Source of the DNA: DAISVY01 sp036826635
GTDB lineage: Bacteria > Zixibacteria > MSB-5A5 > GN15 > FEB-12
DNA length: 64,000 bases
Direction of reading: 5' to 3'
Assembly (NCBI GenBank): GCA_036826635.1
Contig: DAISVY010000012.1
Location: 10,073-74,072 of the forward strand
A program made the position numbers and the translations under genes. Within the stretch, counting starts at the first letter, position 1; every line of letters starts with the position of its first letter. Shown in pieces: positions 52,001 through 60,319 of the stretch. Below the pieces are notes generated by a model, which saw only the letters and a list, made by a program, of their open reading frames with translations, did no database searches and had not been told where the DNA came from.

Positions 52001-55000
52001 GAAAATCCGTTTGGTCACCGTTAAAGGCCGGACGGAATGAGAAGAGAGTGACCGAAGTATCCCCCGGGCTGAGCGTTCGCGCCGGGAGATCCCGTACATT
52101 ATACTGCGCTGCAATTGAACCATCGACCACAAGATAAGCACCGCTGGTGAGCGGAAGGTCACCGTTGATATTAACCGGCGAGGAGAAAATGATATCGTCC
52201 TGCCGCGGGACAACCACGGCCAGACTGTCGGAGTCTATCACGTTCTGCGGCACGTCGACCAGTACCCAGAAATACAGCAACGATTCCGGAGGCAGGGCAA
52301 TGTTCAAACCGGAGAGTTGCAATTCTCCATCGTAGAAACTGGCACTGGCGGCCAGCGGATCACCGTCAAGCAAACGATTGTTGTCGGCGTCGTAGTACAA
52401 CGACACCTGCCCGACCTCATAGTCGGCAAACGACATAGTCGATACCGAGCGCGTGGTGTTGGTCAGACGAAGGGTTTGCAGCGTCTGTTCCTGACCGACA
52501 TAACCATTATAAAGAGCAAAAGTGAGAATGACATTCTCAGCGCTGCCCGGCAACACGTTGACCGAAGAAGCCGGTATGGAAATAACCGTGATCCGGTCCG
52601 AAGGCAAAACAAGATGGGCCGAGGGATTGCTCAGCGCAACGTCGTCGGGTCCGATGGTCCCGGAAAGGTACTCTATCCCCTGACGCGGTATCCGGAACTG
52701 CAGGGTCCCGCCCTTAAACTGACCGCTGCCGATACTCGCCGTTACGATCATTCGATTGTGCAGTGCGTTAAGCGGCCAGGACAGCTCGGCGAGGGTCCAG
52801 GATAATCCGTTGTATACAAACTGCCCTACCAGTTCTTCATCACCATCGAAACCGTCGGCGGCGGCATCAAACCACAACCGCAGACTCATCAGATCGCTTG
52901 ATTCCTCGAAAGTACCGATATTAACCAGGGTTATCTGCTTGAGATGCCCGACTGCATACCCGTCCCGTGGCAACTCGATATCGAGTACCGGCTCAACAGT
53001 ACAACCGCCGAACAGCGTAGAGCCTTCCACCTCGTTCACGGTCACGGCCGCCGAGGGAAAAGCATCAACGGTGAAATCATCGGGATTGGTTACGGGGAAT
53101 ACCCCGGTGACACGTTCGCCATCGGAAGTATACACATCGGTGCTGTCGTCGATGGAGATATTGATGCGGTTGCCGTTTTTGGCATTGGCGAGACTGATCG
53201 CCGCCACGACCGACAGGCTCAGCGAATCTCCGACTCCGCCAATAGTGAACCCGTCCGTCACAAACACCGCCCGACCGTCAGAGACCAACGCCGAAGCTAC
53301 CAGCGTATCCGCCGCCCCTATGGCCATCGGATTTCCGTCCAGGTCCGCGTACAACATGAGGCTGTCGATCTGGCTGTCCAGTTGGGATTGATCGGCACCG
53401 TCAGGATCGGCGGCTACCAACTGACAAAGAAGACTGTCCACAGACACCGAATTGGCGTAACTGTTTTTCAACCGCAGACACATAATGGGATCACTGTATT
53501 CCCCCGGCGTCAGGCGATGATCCAAAAGAGGCAGATTCGCTACGGTAAGTGCCTGTTCCGTCTGAATCGAAATCGTATCGGCCGGTTCCAGAACAATGTC
53601 AATCGGACCGTCGTTACCGGACGACATCCGAACCCCCTCAATCGGCACTTCAAAGGCCACCGTGGCACCCTGAACCGGGTAAGCAGCCAGACCCGCGGCC
53701 AGATAAAAACGAGTCAGCGTGTCCGTCATGACCGTCGATAACCCGCTGAGTGTCCATTGACTGCCCGTGAAACTCAACTCGCCGAGACGTGTTTCCTCGG
53801 CAGAGCCTCCCCAGACACCATTGCCATCGTCAACGTAAAGCACCAGCGAATCGATATCATCGACCTGAGCTGTCCCCATATTGGTTACGGTGAATACATT
53901 GAGTTCGTCGGCAGCGTAACCGTTGCGGGGGACATCGAGAATCATGACGTTGTACACCGTATCGCCGGGGGACATAATCTCTACTCCGGTCGAAACAACG
54001 CCATACTGAGCGGCAATGGAACCGTCGAACACGGCATAGCCGAGCGAATTGGCGGTATCCGGTCCCACCACTGTGGTAGCATCCGCGGTCGTTATATCCG
54101 TAGCGGTAAAGAGCTCCAAATCAATTGAGTCGCCGTCACGAGGATACATTCCGGCGGTTACCGTAACGAGCAGGGTCCTTCCGGAATCCGGACCGATAGT
54201 CAGCGGTCCCAGCGGCAAATTGACAACGGCGGTATCGTAAACCGCGGTCACCAGCAGGCTGTCACTGCCGCTCAGTAGTGAATCGTTGTCGATATCAAGG
54301 TACAGAGCAATCGAATCGACATTCGACAGCCGTTGTTCGGCCGTACCCACCCCGCGTGAAGCGTCGCGCACGGTCAGATCGGTTACGGTTTTGGCGTGAT
54401 CGAAGTAGTTCTCGATACGGAAAGCCAGCACCACAGCATCCGCCTGATTCGGTCGCAACCGGCTTTGTCCCAGGGCAATGGTGGTCAGGTGCAGTTCATC
54501 CACCTGAATGGTACCGCTGGAATCGGCAATATCTCTTATGTTGCTGGTGGCGCGTATCTGACCGTTGCCGGGACGGCTGGCGATAAACAGCCCGGTAGTG
54601 TCGATGCTGCCGATCCGCCCGACCGAACGCCAGGTAATTTCTCCGGCCGAGGTCACGTTGCTGTCGGCATCATAACCGGTCACGCTAAACTGTACCGAGT
54701 CGCCCAGACTTACGGCAGCCGTATCCGGCGAGACAACGATTCTGACCAGTTCGCCCGACACAACTTCCAGGTAAGCGCTTGAATCCGTCACGCCCAGGTC
54801 GGAAGAAACCGTCACCTGCCCCGTACCCGTAGTCGTGGCCTCGAAAAGACCGTCGGTACCAATCGTCCCCAGAGACGCGGTCAGATCCCAGGTAATAGTC
54901 CCCATATCTCGCTGATTATCATCAGCGTCATAACCCAGTACTTCATACTGAAGCGTGGAATCGGCGGACACAATGGCCGAGTCGGGCGATATTGCCAAAC

Positions 55001-58000
55001 GAGCCAGGTCACCGACTACAACTTCAAGGTAGGCACTTGAATCGACCGCGCCCAGATTGGACGAGGCCGTCACCTGCCCGGTCCCAACCGTCGTAGCTTC
55101 GAAAAGACCATCGGTATCAATTGTCCCCAGAGACGCGGTCAAATTCCAGGTAATAGTTCCCGGATGGCGTTCGTTGCCATCGGCGTCATAGCCCACCACC
55201 TCGTACTGAAGCGTAGAATCGGCGGACAGGATAGCCGAGTCCGGTGAAATAGTGATACTGGCCAGTTCGCCCGGTACCACTTTAAGGTAAGCGCTCGAAT
55301 CCGTCACCCCCAGATCGGAGGAGGCCGTCACCTGCCCCGTACCCGTAGTCGTGGCTTCGAAAAGACCATCGGTACCAATCGTCCCCAGAGACGCGGTCAG
55401 ATCCCAGGTGATCGTACCCGCATTCCGTTCGTTGCCGTCGGCGTCATAGCCGAGGACTTCATACTGAAGAGTGGAATCAGTCGAAACGACCGCCGAATCG
55501 GGTAAGACAACAAGGTAACTCAGCGACCCGACAGTTACCACAATCGGTCCGACCGTATCAGCCAGACCGCCGCCGGAAGCTACTATCCATCCGCTTCCAA
55601 CGGTAGTCGGGGAAAACAATCCGCCGGTCGAAATCGTGCCGATATCCCCCAGAACCGACCAGGCAGGGACCACGGCGGGAACGCTCTGGTTGCCGTCGGC
55701 ATCGAGCGACTTCACGTAGAATTGCAGCGAGCTGTCGGTGGTGAGGGTAGCCGAAGTCGGAGACACCGACAACTTAGCGGGATGACCTGCCGTACAGGTA
55801 ATCACGCCCGTACTATCGATAATCGTCGGCGAAGAGCGAGCGACAACACGCCCCGTTCCCGGTTTGGTGAGAATCATGGTCGTGGAAGTACCGACCGAAT
55901 CGGACAGATGACCAATACCATCGGCCCCGATAAGGAACCACGAAACCGAGACATCGCCCAACTCCCACCAGAGATCGCTATAACCGCGCGCATACAAAAC
56001 TGTCGTGTCATTGTCCGTAGCAAGGGTGGTATCACCCACCACCGTACCATCTTCAAGCTGGATTTGTACGTGCGTAAAGAAATTCGATACATGAACGCGG
56101 GCCGAGTCACTCAGGCCGCCATGGTCGGCCACAACCCAGTACCAACCGTAAACAACCCCTGCTTTGTATAAGCCGGTCCCGGACACGCTGCCGCTGACAT
56201 CGGAAGTGCTCCAGGTTACGGTACTCGTGAGGCCGCTGACCAGGTTAGAGTCGCTGTCCTTACCCGTAGCTGAGAACTGAACCGAATCCAGTCGGTGAAT
56301 CGTTACTTCTTCCGGGGTAACCCGAAGCGTTACCGGATCGCCGGGAATGACCCAAATAGTGTCGGTGGTATCGACCGGTCCGAGATCACTGGAAACCCGA
56401 ATGAAACCCACCCCCGCCGTCTGCGCCTCGAAGAGCCCGGTCGCGTCGATCAAACCGATCCCGTCTATGACCTGCCACGTCAGGCTACCGTGTTCGGACA
56501 CCTCGTTGCCGTTAGCGTCGTAGCCGGTCACGCTGAACTGACGGGTAGAATCGGCCGAGACCGTATCGCGGTCGGGGGTAATGGCCAGACTGACCATGCT
56601 GCCGGACACAACTTCCAGGAATATGGTTGAATCCGTCAGCCCAAGGCTGGTATCGCTTACCACTATTCGACCCGAGCCTGACAAATCAGGAGTAAAAAGA
56701 CCGGTGGCATCGATTGAACCGGTGGCGAACGTATGCGTCCAGACCGGGTTATCCACCGCCACCGTATCCCCTTCGTTGTTCACCGCCACTATCTCGAACT
56801 GGTAGGTGGAATCGGCAAACAGGGAATCGTATTCCGGGACGATTTCAAAACTGCTTATTCCGGCGATTTCGTGAGCGCCCATATCCGGGGCGGTACCCAG
56901 ATAGGTATAACCCAGATCCATACCGGCGTCGACAGCCGGAGAATTGGAGGCCAGCCTGAAATCACTGGCCGCCGTATCCATGAAAAGCGGGTCGGCCGAT
57001 ATTCCTCCGGCCGAATCGACCGGACCGTCGTAATGACCGTTGGCATTATCCCAAAGGTCATTGAAACCGCAGACGTTGTCGACATCGGCGTGGATACCCT
57101 TGTCGTTCCAGGCAATGATGTTATTGAAGGCGCGCAATGTCTGGACACTGGATTGACACTCTATACCATTCCTGTCACAAAGGACTATCGTATTTCCATA
57201 TAACCGATTGTTCTCACCGGCATCGCGGTTATTGATACCCTGACTATTACACCGGGCGACGATGTTGCGGAGTATGAGATTGGCACTCCCTTCCAACTGA
57301 AGGCCATCCTTGCCGACCTCGTGAATATAGCAATCCGAAATCCGACAGGAGTCTCCCTGCAGCATTATCCCGTCTTCGTTGCCGGCGGTTATCTCCAGCC
57401 CTTCCAGAAAGACATGATCACTATCGATGACGATAACGTTGTCTACTACCTCGTCACCGTCAATGAGCACCGAAGCATTCTCGTAGGCCCGGTATATAAT
57501 CGGAAAAGCGGCGGTTCCGTCGGTGTGGAAAGACAGCGACGTCGACAACACGTACGTACCGGCAAGGATGTTGACGGTATCCCCCGGTTGCAGAGTCGCC
57601 GTAATCTCGCCGTTATCGATTGACGCCCAGGCATCGGCGATACTCAATCCGTCGTTACCGTCGTCACCGACTGGACTGACATAAAAAGCCCGGCCGCCCG
57701 CATATTCCACGGCTCCGATATCGGGAGCGTTGCCGGTGTAAGCATCCCCGATATCAATACCGGCATCAATGACCGGAGATGTCGCCTGCACACTGAAATC
57801 ACCCGAGGCGGGATCGACGAAAAGCGGGTCGACATAGATACTCCCGGCCGAATCGGTGGCACCACCGCCGTAGTCACTGGTCGTGTTGTTCCAGAAGCAA
57901 TTGAAGGCGCAAACATTACCCGACAGAGCGTCAAACCCCAGGTTGTTACCGGAAAACACGTTGTTTATGGCCCGGCCCGTGACAACTGTCGACCGGATAT

Positions 58001-58595
58001 AAAGACCTCTCAACCCGTTGCCGTGGAATACGTTGTTGTAATGCTCGTTGTATTCACCGGTAGGATCGTTGTCTAATCCCGATTCGCTGTTGAACGCAAA
58101 TACGTTCCTCTTGAAGCAATTGTAACTTCCGTGGACATAAATGCCGTCCGCCCCGTTGTTGTGCACGTAACAATCGGAAATCACGCAAGAGTCGGATTCG
58201 ACAAACATCCCCTGTATCTGGGAATTGTAAATGTTCAGCCTTTCAAGCCTGGTGAATTTCCCTTCCATGGAAACGGGCGCGAATGCCTGCCAGTTACCGT
58301 TAAGATAAGACCAGGCGGTATCGTCGCCGCGATAGACAATCGGGTCCGCAGCCGTACCATCGGTTATCAGGCGCATCGTCCCGGCGAGCACATACGTACC
58401 CGGCAGAACATACACCGTATCTCCGGGTACAAGCACACCGGTCTGATCACCGTTATCGAGCGACAACCAGGCGCTTTCCGAAGAGAGCCCATCGTCGAAA
58501 TCGTTCCCGGTCGGGGAGACATAATAAGTAGTAGCTCCGACGCTCCGGACCAGAACGGCAGAAATGAAAAATACGACGAGGAATGCTTTGCGCAT
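49017..58595 (-). CDS. Giant surface protein with beta-helix modules, Ig-like repeats and sorting domain
   Basis: 3192 residues. Signal peptide 1-21. Two homologous parallel beta-helix modules (about 22-297 and 298-578), each starting YYVSP.G.D..DGLS and containing GDTV..L.GTYVL and DG..C.ISDCY.H..G.DG. Nine Ig-like/BIG2-type repeats of about 85 residues follow (575-1360); repeats 6-8 are nearly identical, with YEVLGYDADGN, LGTIGTDGLFEAT and SDLGVTDSS. Residues 1362-2310 hold longer beta repeats (SPGDTVYNVMILDVPRNGYAADEL type), then further beta domains. NYPNPFNP near 3100 opens the FlgD-like sorting domain. No catalytic motif is evident; probably an adhesin or cell-surface scaffold. First gene of the six-gene operon. 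Ribosome site weak. Confidence 0.88.
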   Translation of the reverse strand: MRKAFLVVFFISAVLVRSVGATTYYVSPTGNDFDDGLSSESAWLSLDNGDQTGVLVPGDTVYVLPGTYVLAGTMRLITDGTAADPIVYRGDDTAWSYLNGNWQAFAPVSMEGKFTRLERLNIYNSQIQGMFVESDSCVISDCYVHNNGADGIYVHGSYNCFKRNVFAFNSESGLDNDPTGEYNEHYNNVFHGNGLRGLYIRSTVVTGRAINNVFSGNNLGFDALSGNVCAFNCFWNNTTSDYGGGATDSAGSIYVDPLFVDPASGDFSVQATSPVIDAGIDIGDAYTGNAPDIGAVEYAGGRAFYVSPVGDDGNDGLSIADAWASIDNGEITATLQPGDTVNILAGTYVLSTSLSFHTDGTAAFPIIYRAYENASVLIDGDEVVDNVIVIDSDHVFLEGLEITAGNEDGIMLQGDSCRISDCYIHEVGKDGLQLEGSANLILRNIVARCNSQGINNRDAGENNRLYGNTIVLCDRNGIECQSSVQTLRAFNNIIAWNDKGIHADVDNVCGFNDLWDNANGHYDGPVDSAGGISADPLFMDTAASDFRLASNSPAVDAGMDLGYTYLGTAPDMGAHEIAGISSFEIVPEYDSLFADSTYQFEIVAVNNEGDTVAVDNPVWTHTFATGSIDATGLFTPDLSGSGRIVVSDTSLGLTDSTIFLEVVSGSMVSLAITPDRDTVSADSTRQFSVTGYDANGNEVSEHGSLTWQVIDGIGLIDATGLFEAQTAGVGFIRVSSDLGPVDTTDTIWVIPGDPVTLRVTPEEVTIHRLDSVQFSATGKDSDSNLVSGLTSTVTWSTSDVSGSVSGTGLYKAGVVYGWYWVVADHGGLSDSARVHVSNFFTHVQIQLEDGTVVGDTTLATDNDTTVLYARGYSDLWWELGDVSVSWFLIGADGIGHLSDSVGTSTTMILTKPGTGRVVARSSPTIIDSTGVITCTAGHPAKLSVSPTSATLTTDSSLQFYVKSLDADGNQSVPAVVPAWSVLGDIGTISTGGLFSPTTVGSGWIVASGGGLADTVGPIVVTVGSLSYLVVLPDSAVVSTDSTLQYEVLGYDADGNERNAGTITWDLTASLGTIGTDGLFEATTTGTGQVTASSDLGVTDSSAYLKVVPGELASITISPDSAILSADSTLQYEVVGYDADGNERHPGTITWNLTASLGTIDTDGLFEATTVGTGQVTASSNLGAVDSSAYLEVVVGDLARLAISPDSAIVSADSTLQYEVLGYDADDNQRDMGTITWDLTASLGTIGTDGLFEATTTGTGQVTVSSDLGVTDSSAYLEVVSGELVRIVVSPDTAAVSLGDSVQFSVTGYDADSNVTSAGEITWRSVGRIGSIDTTGLFIASRPGNGQIRATSNIRDIADSSGTIQVDELHLTTIALGQSRLRPNQADAVVLAFRIENYFDHAKTVTDLTVRDASRGVGTAEQRLSNVDSIALYLDIDNDSLLSGSDSLLVTAVYDTAVVNLPLGPLTIGPDSGRTLLVTVTAGMYPRDGDSIDLELFTATDITTADATTVVGPDTANSLGYAVFDGSIAAQYGVVSTGVEIMSPGDTVYNVMILDVPRNGYAADELNVFTVTNMGTAQVDDIDSLVLYVDDGNGVWGGSAEETRLGELSFTGSQWTLSGLSTVMTDTLTRFYLAAGLAAYPVQGATVAFEVPIEGVRMSSGNDGPIDIVLEPADTISIQTEQALTVANLPLLDHRLTPGEYSDPIMCLRLKNSYANSVSVDSLLCQLVAADPDGADQSQLDSQIDSLMLYADLDGNPMAIGAADTLVASALVSDGRAVFVTDGFTIGGVGDSLSLSVVAAISLANAKNGNRINISIDDSTDVYTSDGERVTGVFPVTNPDDFTVDAFPSAAVTVNEVEGSTLFGGCTVEPVLDIELPRDGYAVGHLKQITLVNIGTFEESSDLMSLRLWFDAAADGFDGDEELVGQFVYNGLSWTLAELSWPLNALHNRMIVTASIGSGQFKGGTLQFRIPRQGIEYLSGTIGPDDVALSNPSAHLVLPSDRITVISIPASSVNVLPGSAENVILTFALYNGYVGQEQTLQTLRLTNTTRSVSTMSFADYEVGQVSLYYDADNNRLLDGDPLAASASFYDGELQLSGLNIALPPESLLYFWVLVDVPQNVIDSDSLAVVVPRQDDIIFSSPVNINGDLPLTSGAYLVVDGSIAAQYNVRDLPARTLSPGDTSVTLFSFRPAFNGDQTDFLQSLRLANLADADTSDISSLELWKDNDASEDWSSSDLLLGTFTYTGTEWNITTLDLAVNSTPPVLFVVGDVAASAAPGAEFQGEIPINGCQYASANDGPHDAALSGENRFTISNSSLRAGYEPLAESYSVGQTIAVHFNATNLLPIQIDDVQAQVVGISDSELVVFDSSASGPVAVSSGTSAEFVFYYTALQPGEVSWQLRAVAESLPDSSAVIQTSAVHIQTSPADVLVELINSMPTSVTRGQSSVFPMSIAITHPDTAATGADLRLDSLVLRVEDGFGTPQAADEALSRVVIAAGYVIVAAVEEVPHTSDLLLTFTEPVLIAPGKSSNLMLIVSIDSAASASSFALALESAASTVLVDANTLLPVSINPAVSFPLRTASCRLDDPSQALATSSVSLLGSTANYGQNGVEAVMLRFRHGGDVGTSQIQLSGLSFCLADLAGDPVEAAAILQSASALRQQVVVGHVADFRTDSTHVNLSLTSPLTLSAGEIDSLTIILSLVEETSLDGFSLLITDSTCFTVRDLSSGSPLQVSPDTMLATGDVFPIRTGWTQLRYPAGAPQLCVTAPLSAAVVGGVDSLVLMELALVYPFTTDYSSVRIGDILVSVLDADGTMLRPEFLFDRVGISIGDAPVTYQSFIEPLIGAVTFEMGTEGVLLNPGDSVTVGLYGDIEADVPYDNFVLEISASPAITVRDASDTTRSPGIEVADGCADGFPFRTEETDIFQPAGRPVLSTVTAPVQLTCAGQTGLIVFSGDLEYDSPTLEGDLVVASWQGKVVRRYSDHLEAGAGAEIFRAVHLVFDDEVVATDSVLNGDTLLFTIDGGYDVSSGGTVPVSVVCDVRDDARRGDYLILFEDSTSFDIADKNMATAIYPVLESGTSYPLYGTEISITEASLGQSFTNYPNPFNPAQDGATTIGYVLSEDAHVDIELFSITGEAVKTVAENAFREAGSQQTDIWSGDNDAGCDVVPGTYFCRITAHYVSGRTEEHKRKIAIIR
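54757..55530 (-). repeat. Three tandem 258-bp repeats within the giant gene
   Basis: Three consecutive units with exactly 258 bases (86 codons) between equivalent positions (for example 54760, 55018, 55276). Nucleotide identity is high, including the shared segment GTCACCTGCCC and GTCCCCAGAGACGCGGTCA. They encode Ig-like repeats 6-8. In-frame gain or loss by recombination is plausible. Confidence 0.9.
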
Positions 58596-58778
58596 GCTGA
58601 AAATCCGGACCTCTTTATTTCCTTTGATTATCGGTCGATTCCCGCAAAACCTAAACCGTCCATCTCGTTACGCGAGATTACGACAGACCAGAAAAAAAGA
58701 CTGAAATAACCCCGAAGACCTCAAAGGCCGAGTTACTGACAAAACTTCCAATAATCCACACAACCGATTGGCGAACAA

Positions 58779-58798
58779 TACGTTAGGGCATTAACGTA
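58779..58798. promoter_or_regulatory. Inverted repeat upstream of tldD, possible operator
   Basis: TACGTTA-GGGCAT-TAACGTA, 7-base arms with a 6-base centre, ending six bases before the -35 of the tldD promoter. It could bind an activator or serve both divergent genes. Confidence 0.4.
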
Positions 58799-58804
58799 CG
58801 CCTC

Positions 58805-58833
58805 TTGACCACCCTTGAAAAAAGTCGTAGCTT
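58805..58833 (+). promoter_or_regulatory. Sigma70-type promoter of tldD-tldE
   Basis: TTGACC (58805-58810), 17-base spacer, TAGCTT (58828-58833). GGAG lies eight bases before the tldD ATG. Confidence 0.45.
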
Positions 58834-58876
58834 GCTTTGGTAAAAAAGCACCCTGTACACATTTGCGGAGATCCCG

Positions 58877-60319
58877 ATGAAAGATAAACTCAAGGAGTGC
58901 ATAGGACTTCTGAAGGCTAAGGGCGTCGACTATGCCGATTGCCGTTTCGTACGCCGTCAGAAAGAATCCGTGCGGGCGTCCGATGGTCGGGTCGATTCAC
59001 TGGCCCGAAACCTGGATGTTGGAGTCGGCATCAGGGTATTGACCGGCGGTTCGTGGGGATTCGCGGCCAGTGCCAACCTGACAGCGGCCGAGTTGAAGAA
59101 AACGGCCAACAGAGCACTACAGATTGCCAGAGCCTCGGCCATTATCAAACATGAACCGGTGGTCCTGGCCGAACAGGAAGCGTATATCGACCACTACCGC
59201 TCCGACTGCAAGGTTGATCCTTTTGAAGTATCGTCGGATGTAAAGATCGACCTGCTACTGAAAACATGCGAAATCCTGATGAAATCCAAAAAGATCAAAA
59301 CCGCCGAAGCATCAATGGATTTCTTCAAAACCAACAAGCTGTTCGTTTCGTCCGAAGGAGCGGAGATCGAACAGGACATCATCGAATCCGGCGGTGGCTA
59401 TAGCGCCGTGGCGTTCGACGGTGGCCACGCCCAAAAGCGTTCCTATCCCAACTCCTTCGGTGGTGATTTCATGACCCGCGGCTATGAGTTCATCGAGGAA
59501 TTGAATTTTCTCGACCACGCCGAGCGGGTGCGCGAGGAAGCTATCGCCCTGCTGACGGCACCGCCCTGCCCCGAGGAAGAAACGACGATCATCATCAGCG
59601 CTCCGCAGATGGCCCTGCAGGTGCATGAATCATGCGGCCACCCGGTCGAGCTGGACCGCGCTCTCGGGACCGAAATTTCACTGGCCGGAGGCTCGTTCAT
59701 GACCATCGACAAACTGAACAAGCTTCAGTACGGCTCGAAGATCGTGAATATCACGGCCGACGCAACCTCGCCGGGCGGACTGGGAACGTTCGGTTATGAC
59801 GACGAGGGGGTAAAGGCTCAGCGAACACCGATTATCAAAAACGGACTTTTTGTCGGCTATTTGACCAGCCGCGAGACAGCCCCGATAATAAAGCAACGCT
59901 CGAACGGAACGATGCGGGCCGACGGCTGGAATCGCCTGCCGATCATCCGTATGACCAACATCAATCTGGAACCGGGTACGTGGGAGCTGAAAGATCTGAT
60001 CGCCGACACGAAGAAGGGGATATTCTTCGACCTGAACAAGAGTTGGTCAATCGATGACCGCCGTCTCAATTTCCAGTTCGGCGTGGAAGCCGCCTGGGAA
60101 ATAAAGAACGGCAAGCTCGGTCGGATGTTCAAAAATGCAACCTACACGGGCATTACGCCCGAATTCTGGAATTCCTGCGACGCTGTCTGCAACAAAAACC
60201 ACTGGCACATCTGGGGAGTACCGAACTGCGGCAAAGGTGAACCGATGCAGACGGCCCATGTGGCCCACGGCGCGGCCCCGGCTCGTTTTCACAAAGTGAA
60301 AGTGGGGGTGACGAAATGA
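58877..60319 (+). CDS. tldD: TldD-family metalloprotease subunit
   Basis: 480 residues, TldD/PmbA family, cytosolic. The zinc motif HESCGH (HExxxH, residues 250-255) marks this as the catalytic subunit. Other signatures: DYADCRFVRRQ near the N-terminus, YDDEGVKAQRTPIIKNGLFVGYLTSRETA, MRADGWNRLPIIRMTNINLEPG and CGKGEPMQTAHVAHGAAPARF at the end. With TldE it forms a heterodimeric protease acting on unfolded peptides; known roles include microcin maturation and CcdA degradation in Escherichia coli. The last four bases overlap tldE. Confidence 0.94.
   Translation: MKDKLKECIGLLKAKGVDYADCRFVRRQKESVRASDGRVDSLARNLDVGVGIRVLTGGSWGFAASANLTAAELKKTANRALQIARASAIIKHEPVVLAEQEAYIDHYRSDCKVDPFEVSSDVKIDLLLKTCEILMKSKKIKTAEASMDFFKTNKLFVSSEGAEIEQDIIESGGGYSAVAFDGGHAQKRSYPNSFGGDFMTRGYEFIEELNFLDHAERVREEAIALLTAPPCPEEETTIIISAPQMALQVHESCGHPVELDRALGTEISLAGGSFMTIDKLNKLQYGSKIVNITADATSPGGLGTFGYDDEGVKAQRTPIIKNGLFVGYLTSRETAPIIKQRSNGTMRADGWNRLPIIRMTNINLEPGTWELKDLIADTKKGIFFDLNKSWSIDDRRLNFQFGVEAAWEIKNGKLGRMFKNATYTGITPEFWNSCDAVCNKNHWHIWGVPNCGKGEPMQTAHVAHGAAPARFHKVKVGVTK

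Larger units (their letters stand above)
58596..58876. other. Divergent intergenic region between the giant gene and tldD
   Basis: These 281 bases hold the tldD promoter and dyad on the right side. I see no gene and no clear promoter for the minus-strand operon, whose ATG also lacks a good ribosome site. Confidence 0.5.

Noticed and set aside
49017..58595. Numerous plus-strand open frames inside the giant gene
   Set aside because: All are antisense shadows of one continuous 3192-codon frame with repeats and a sorting domain.
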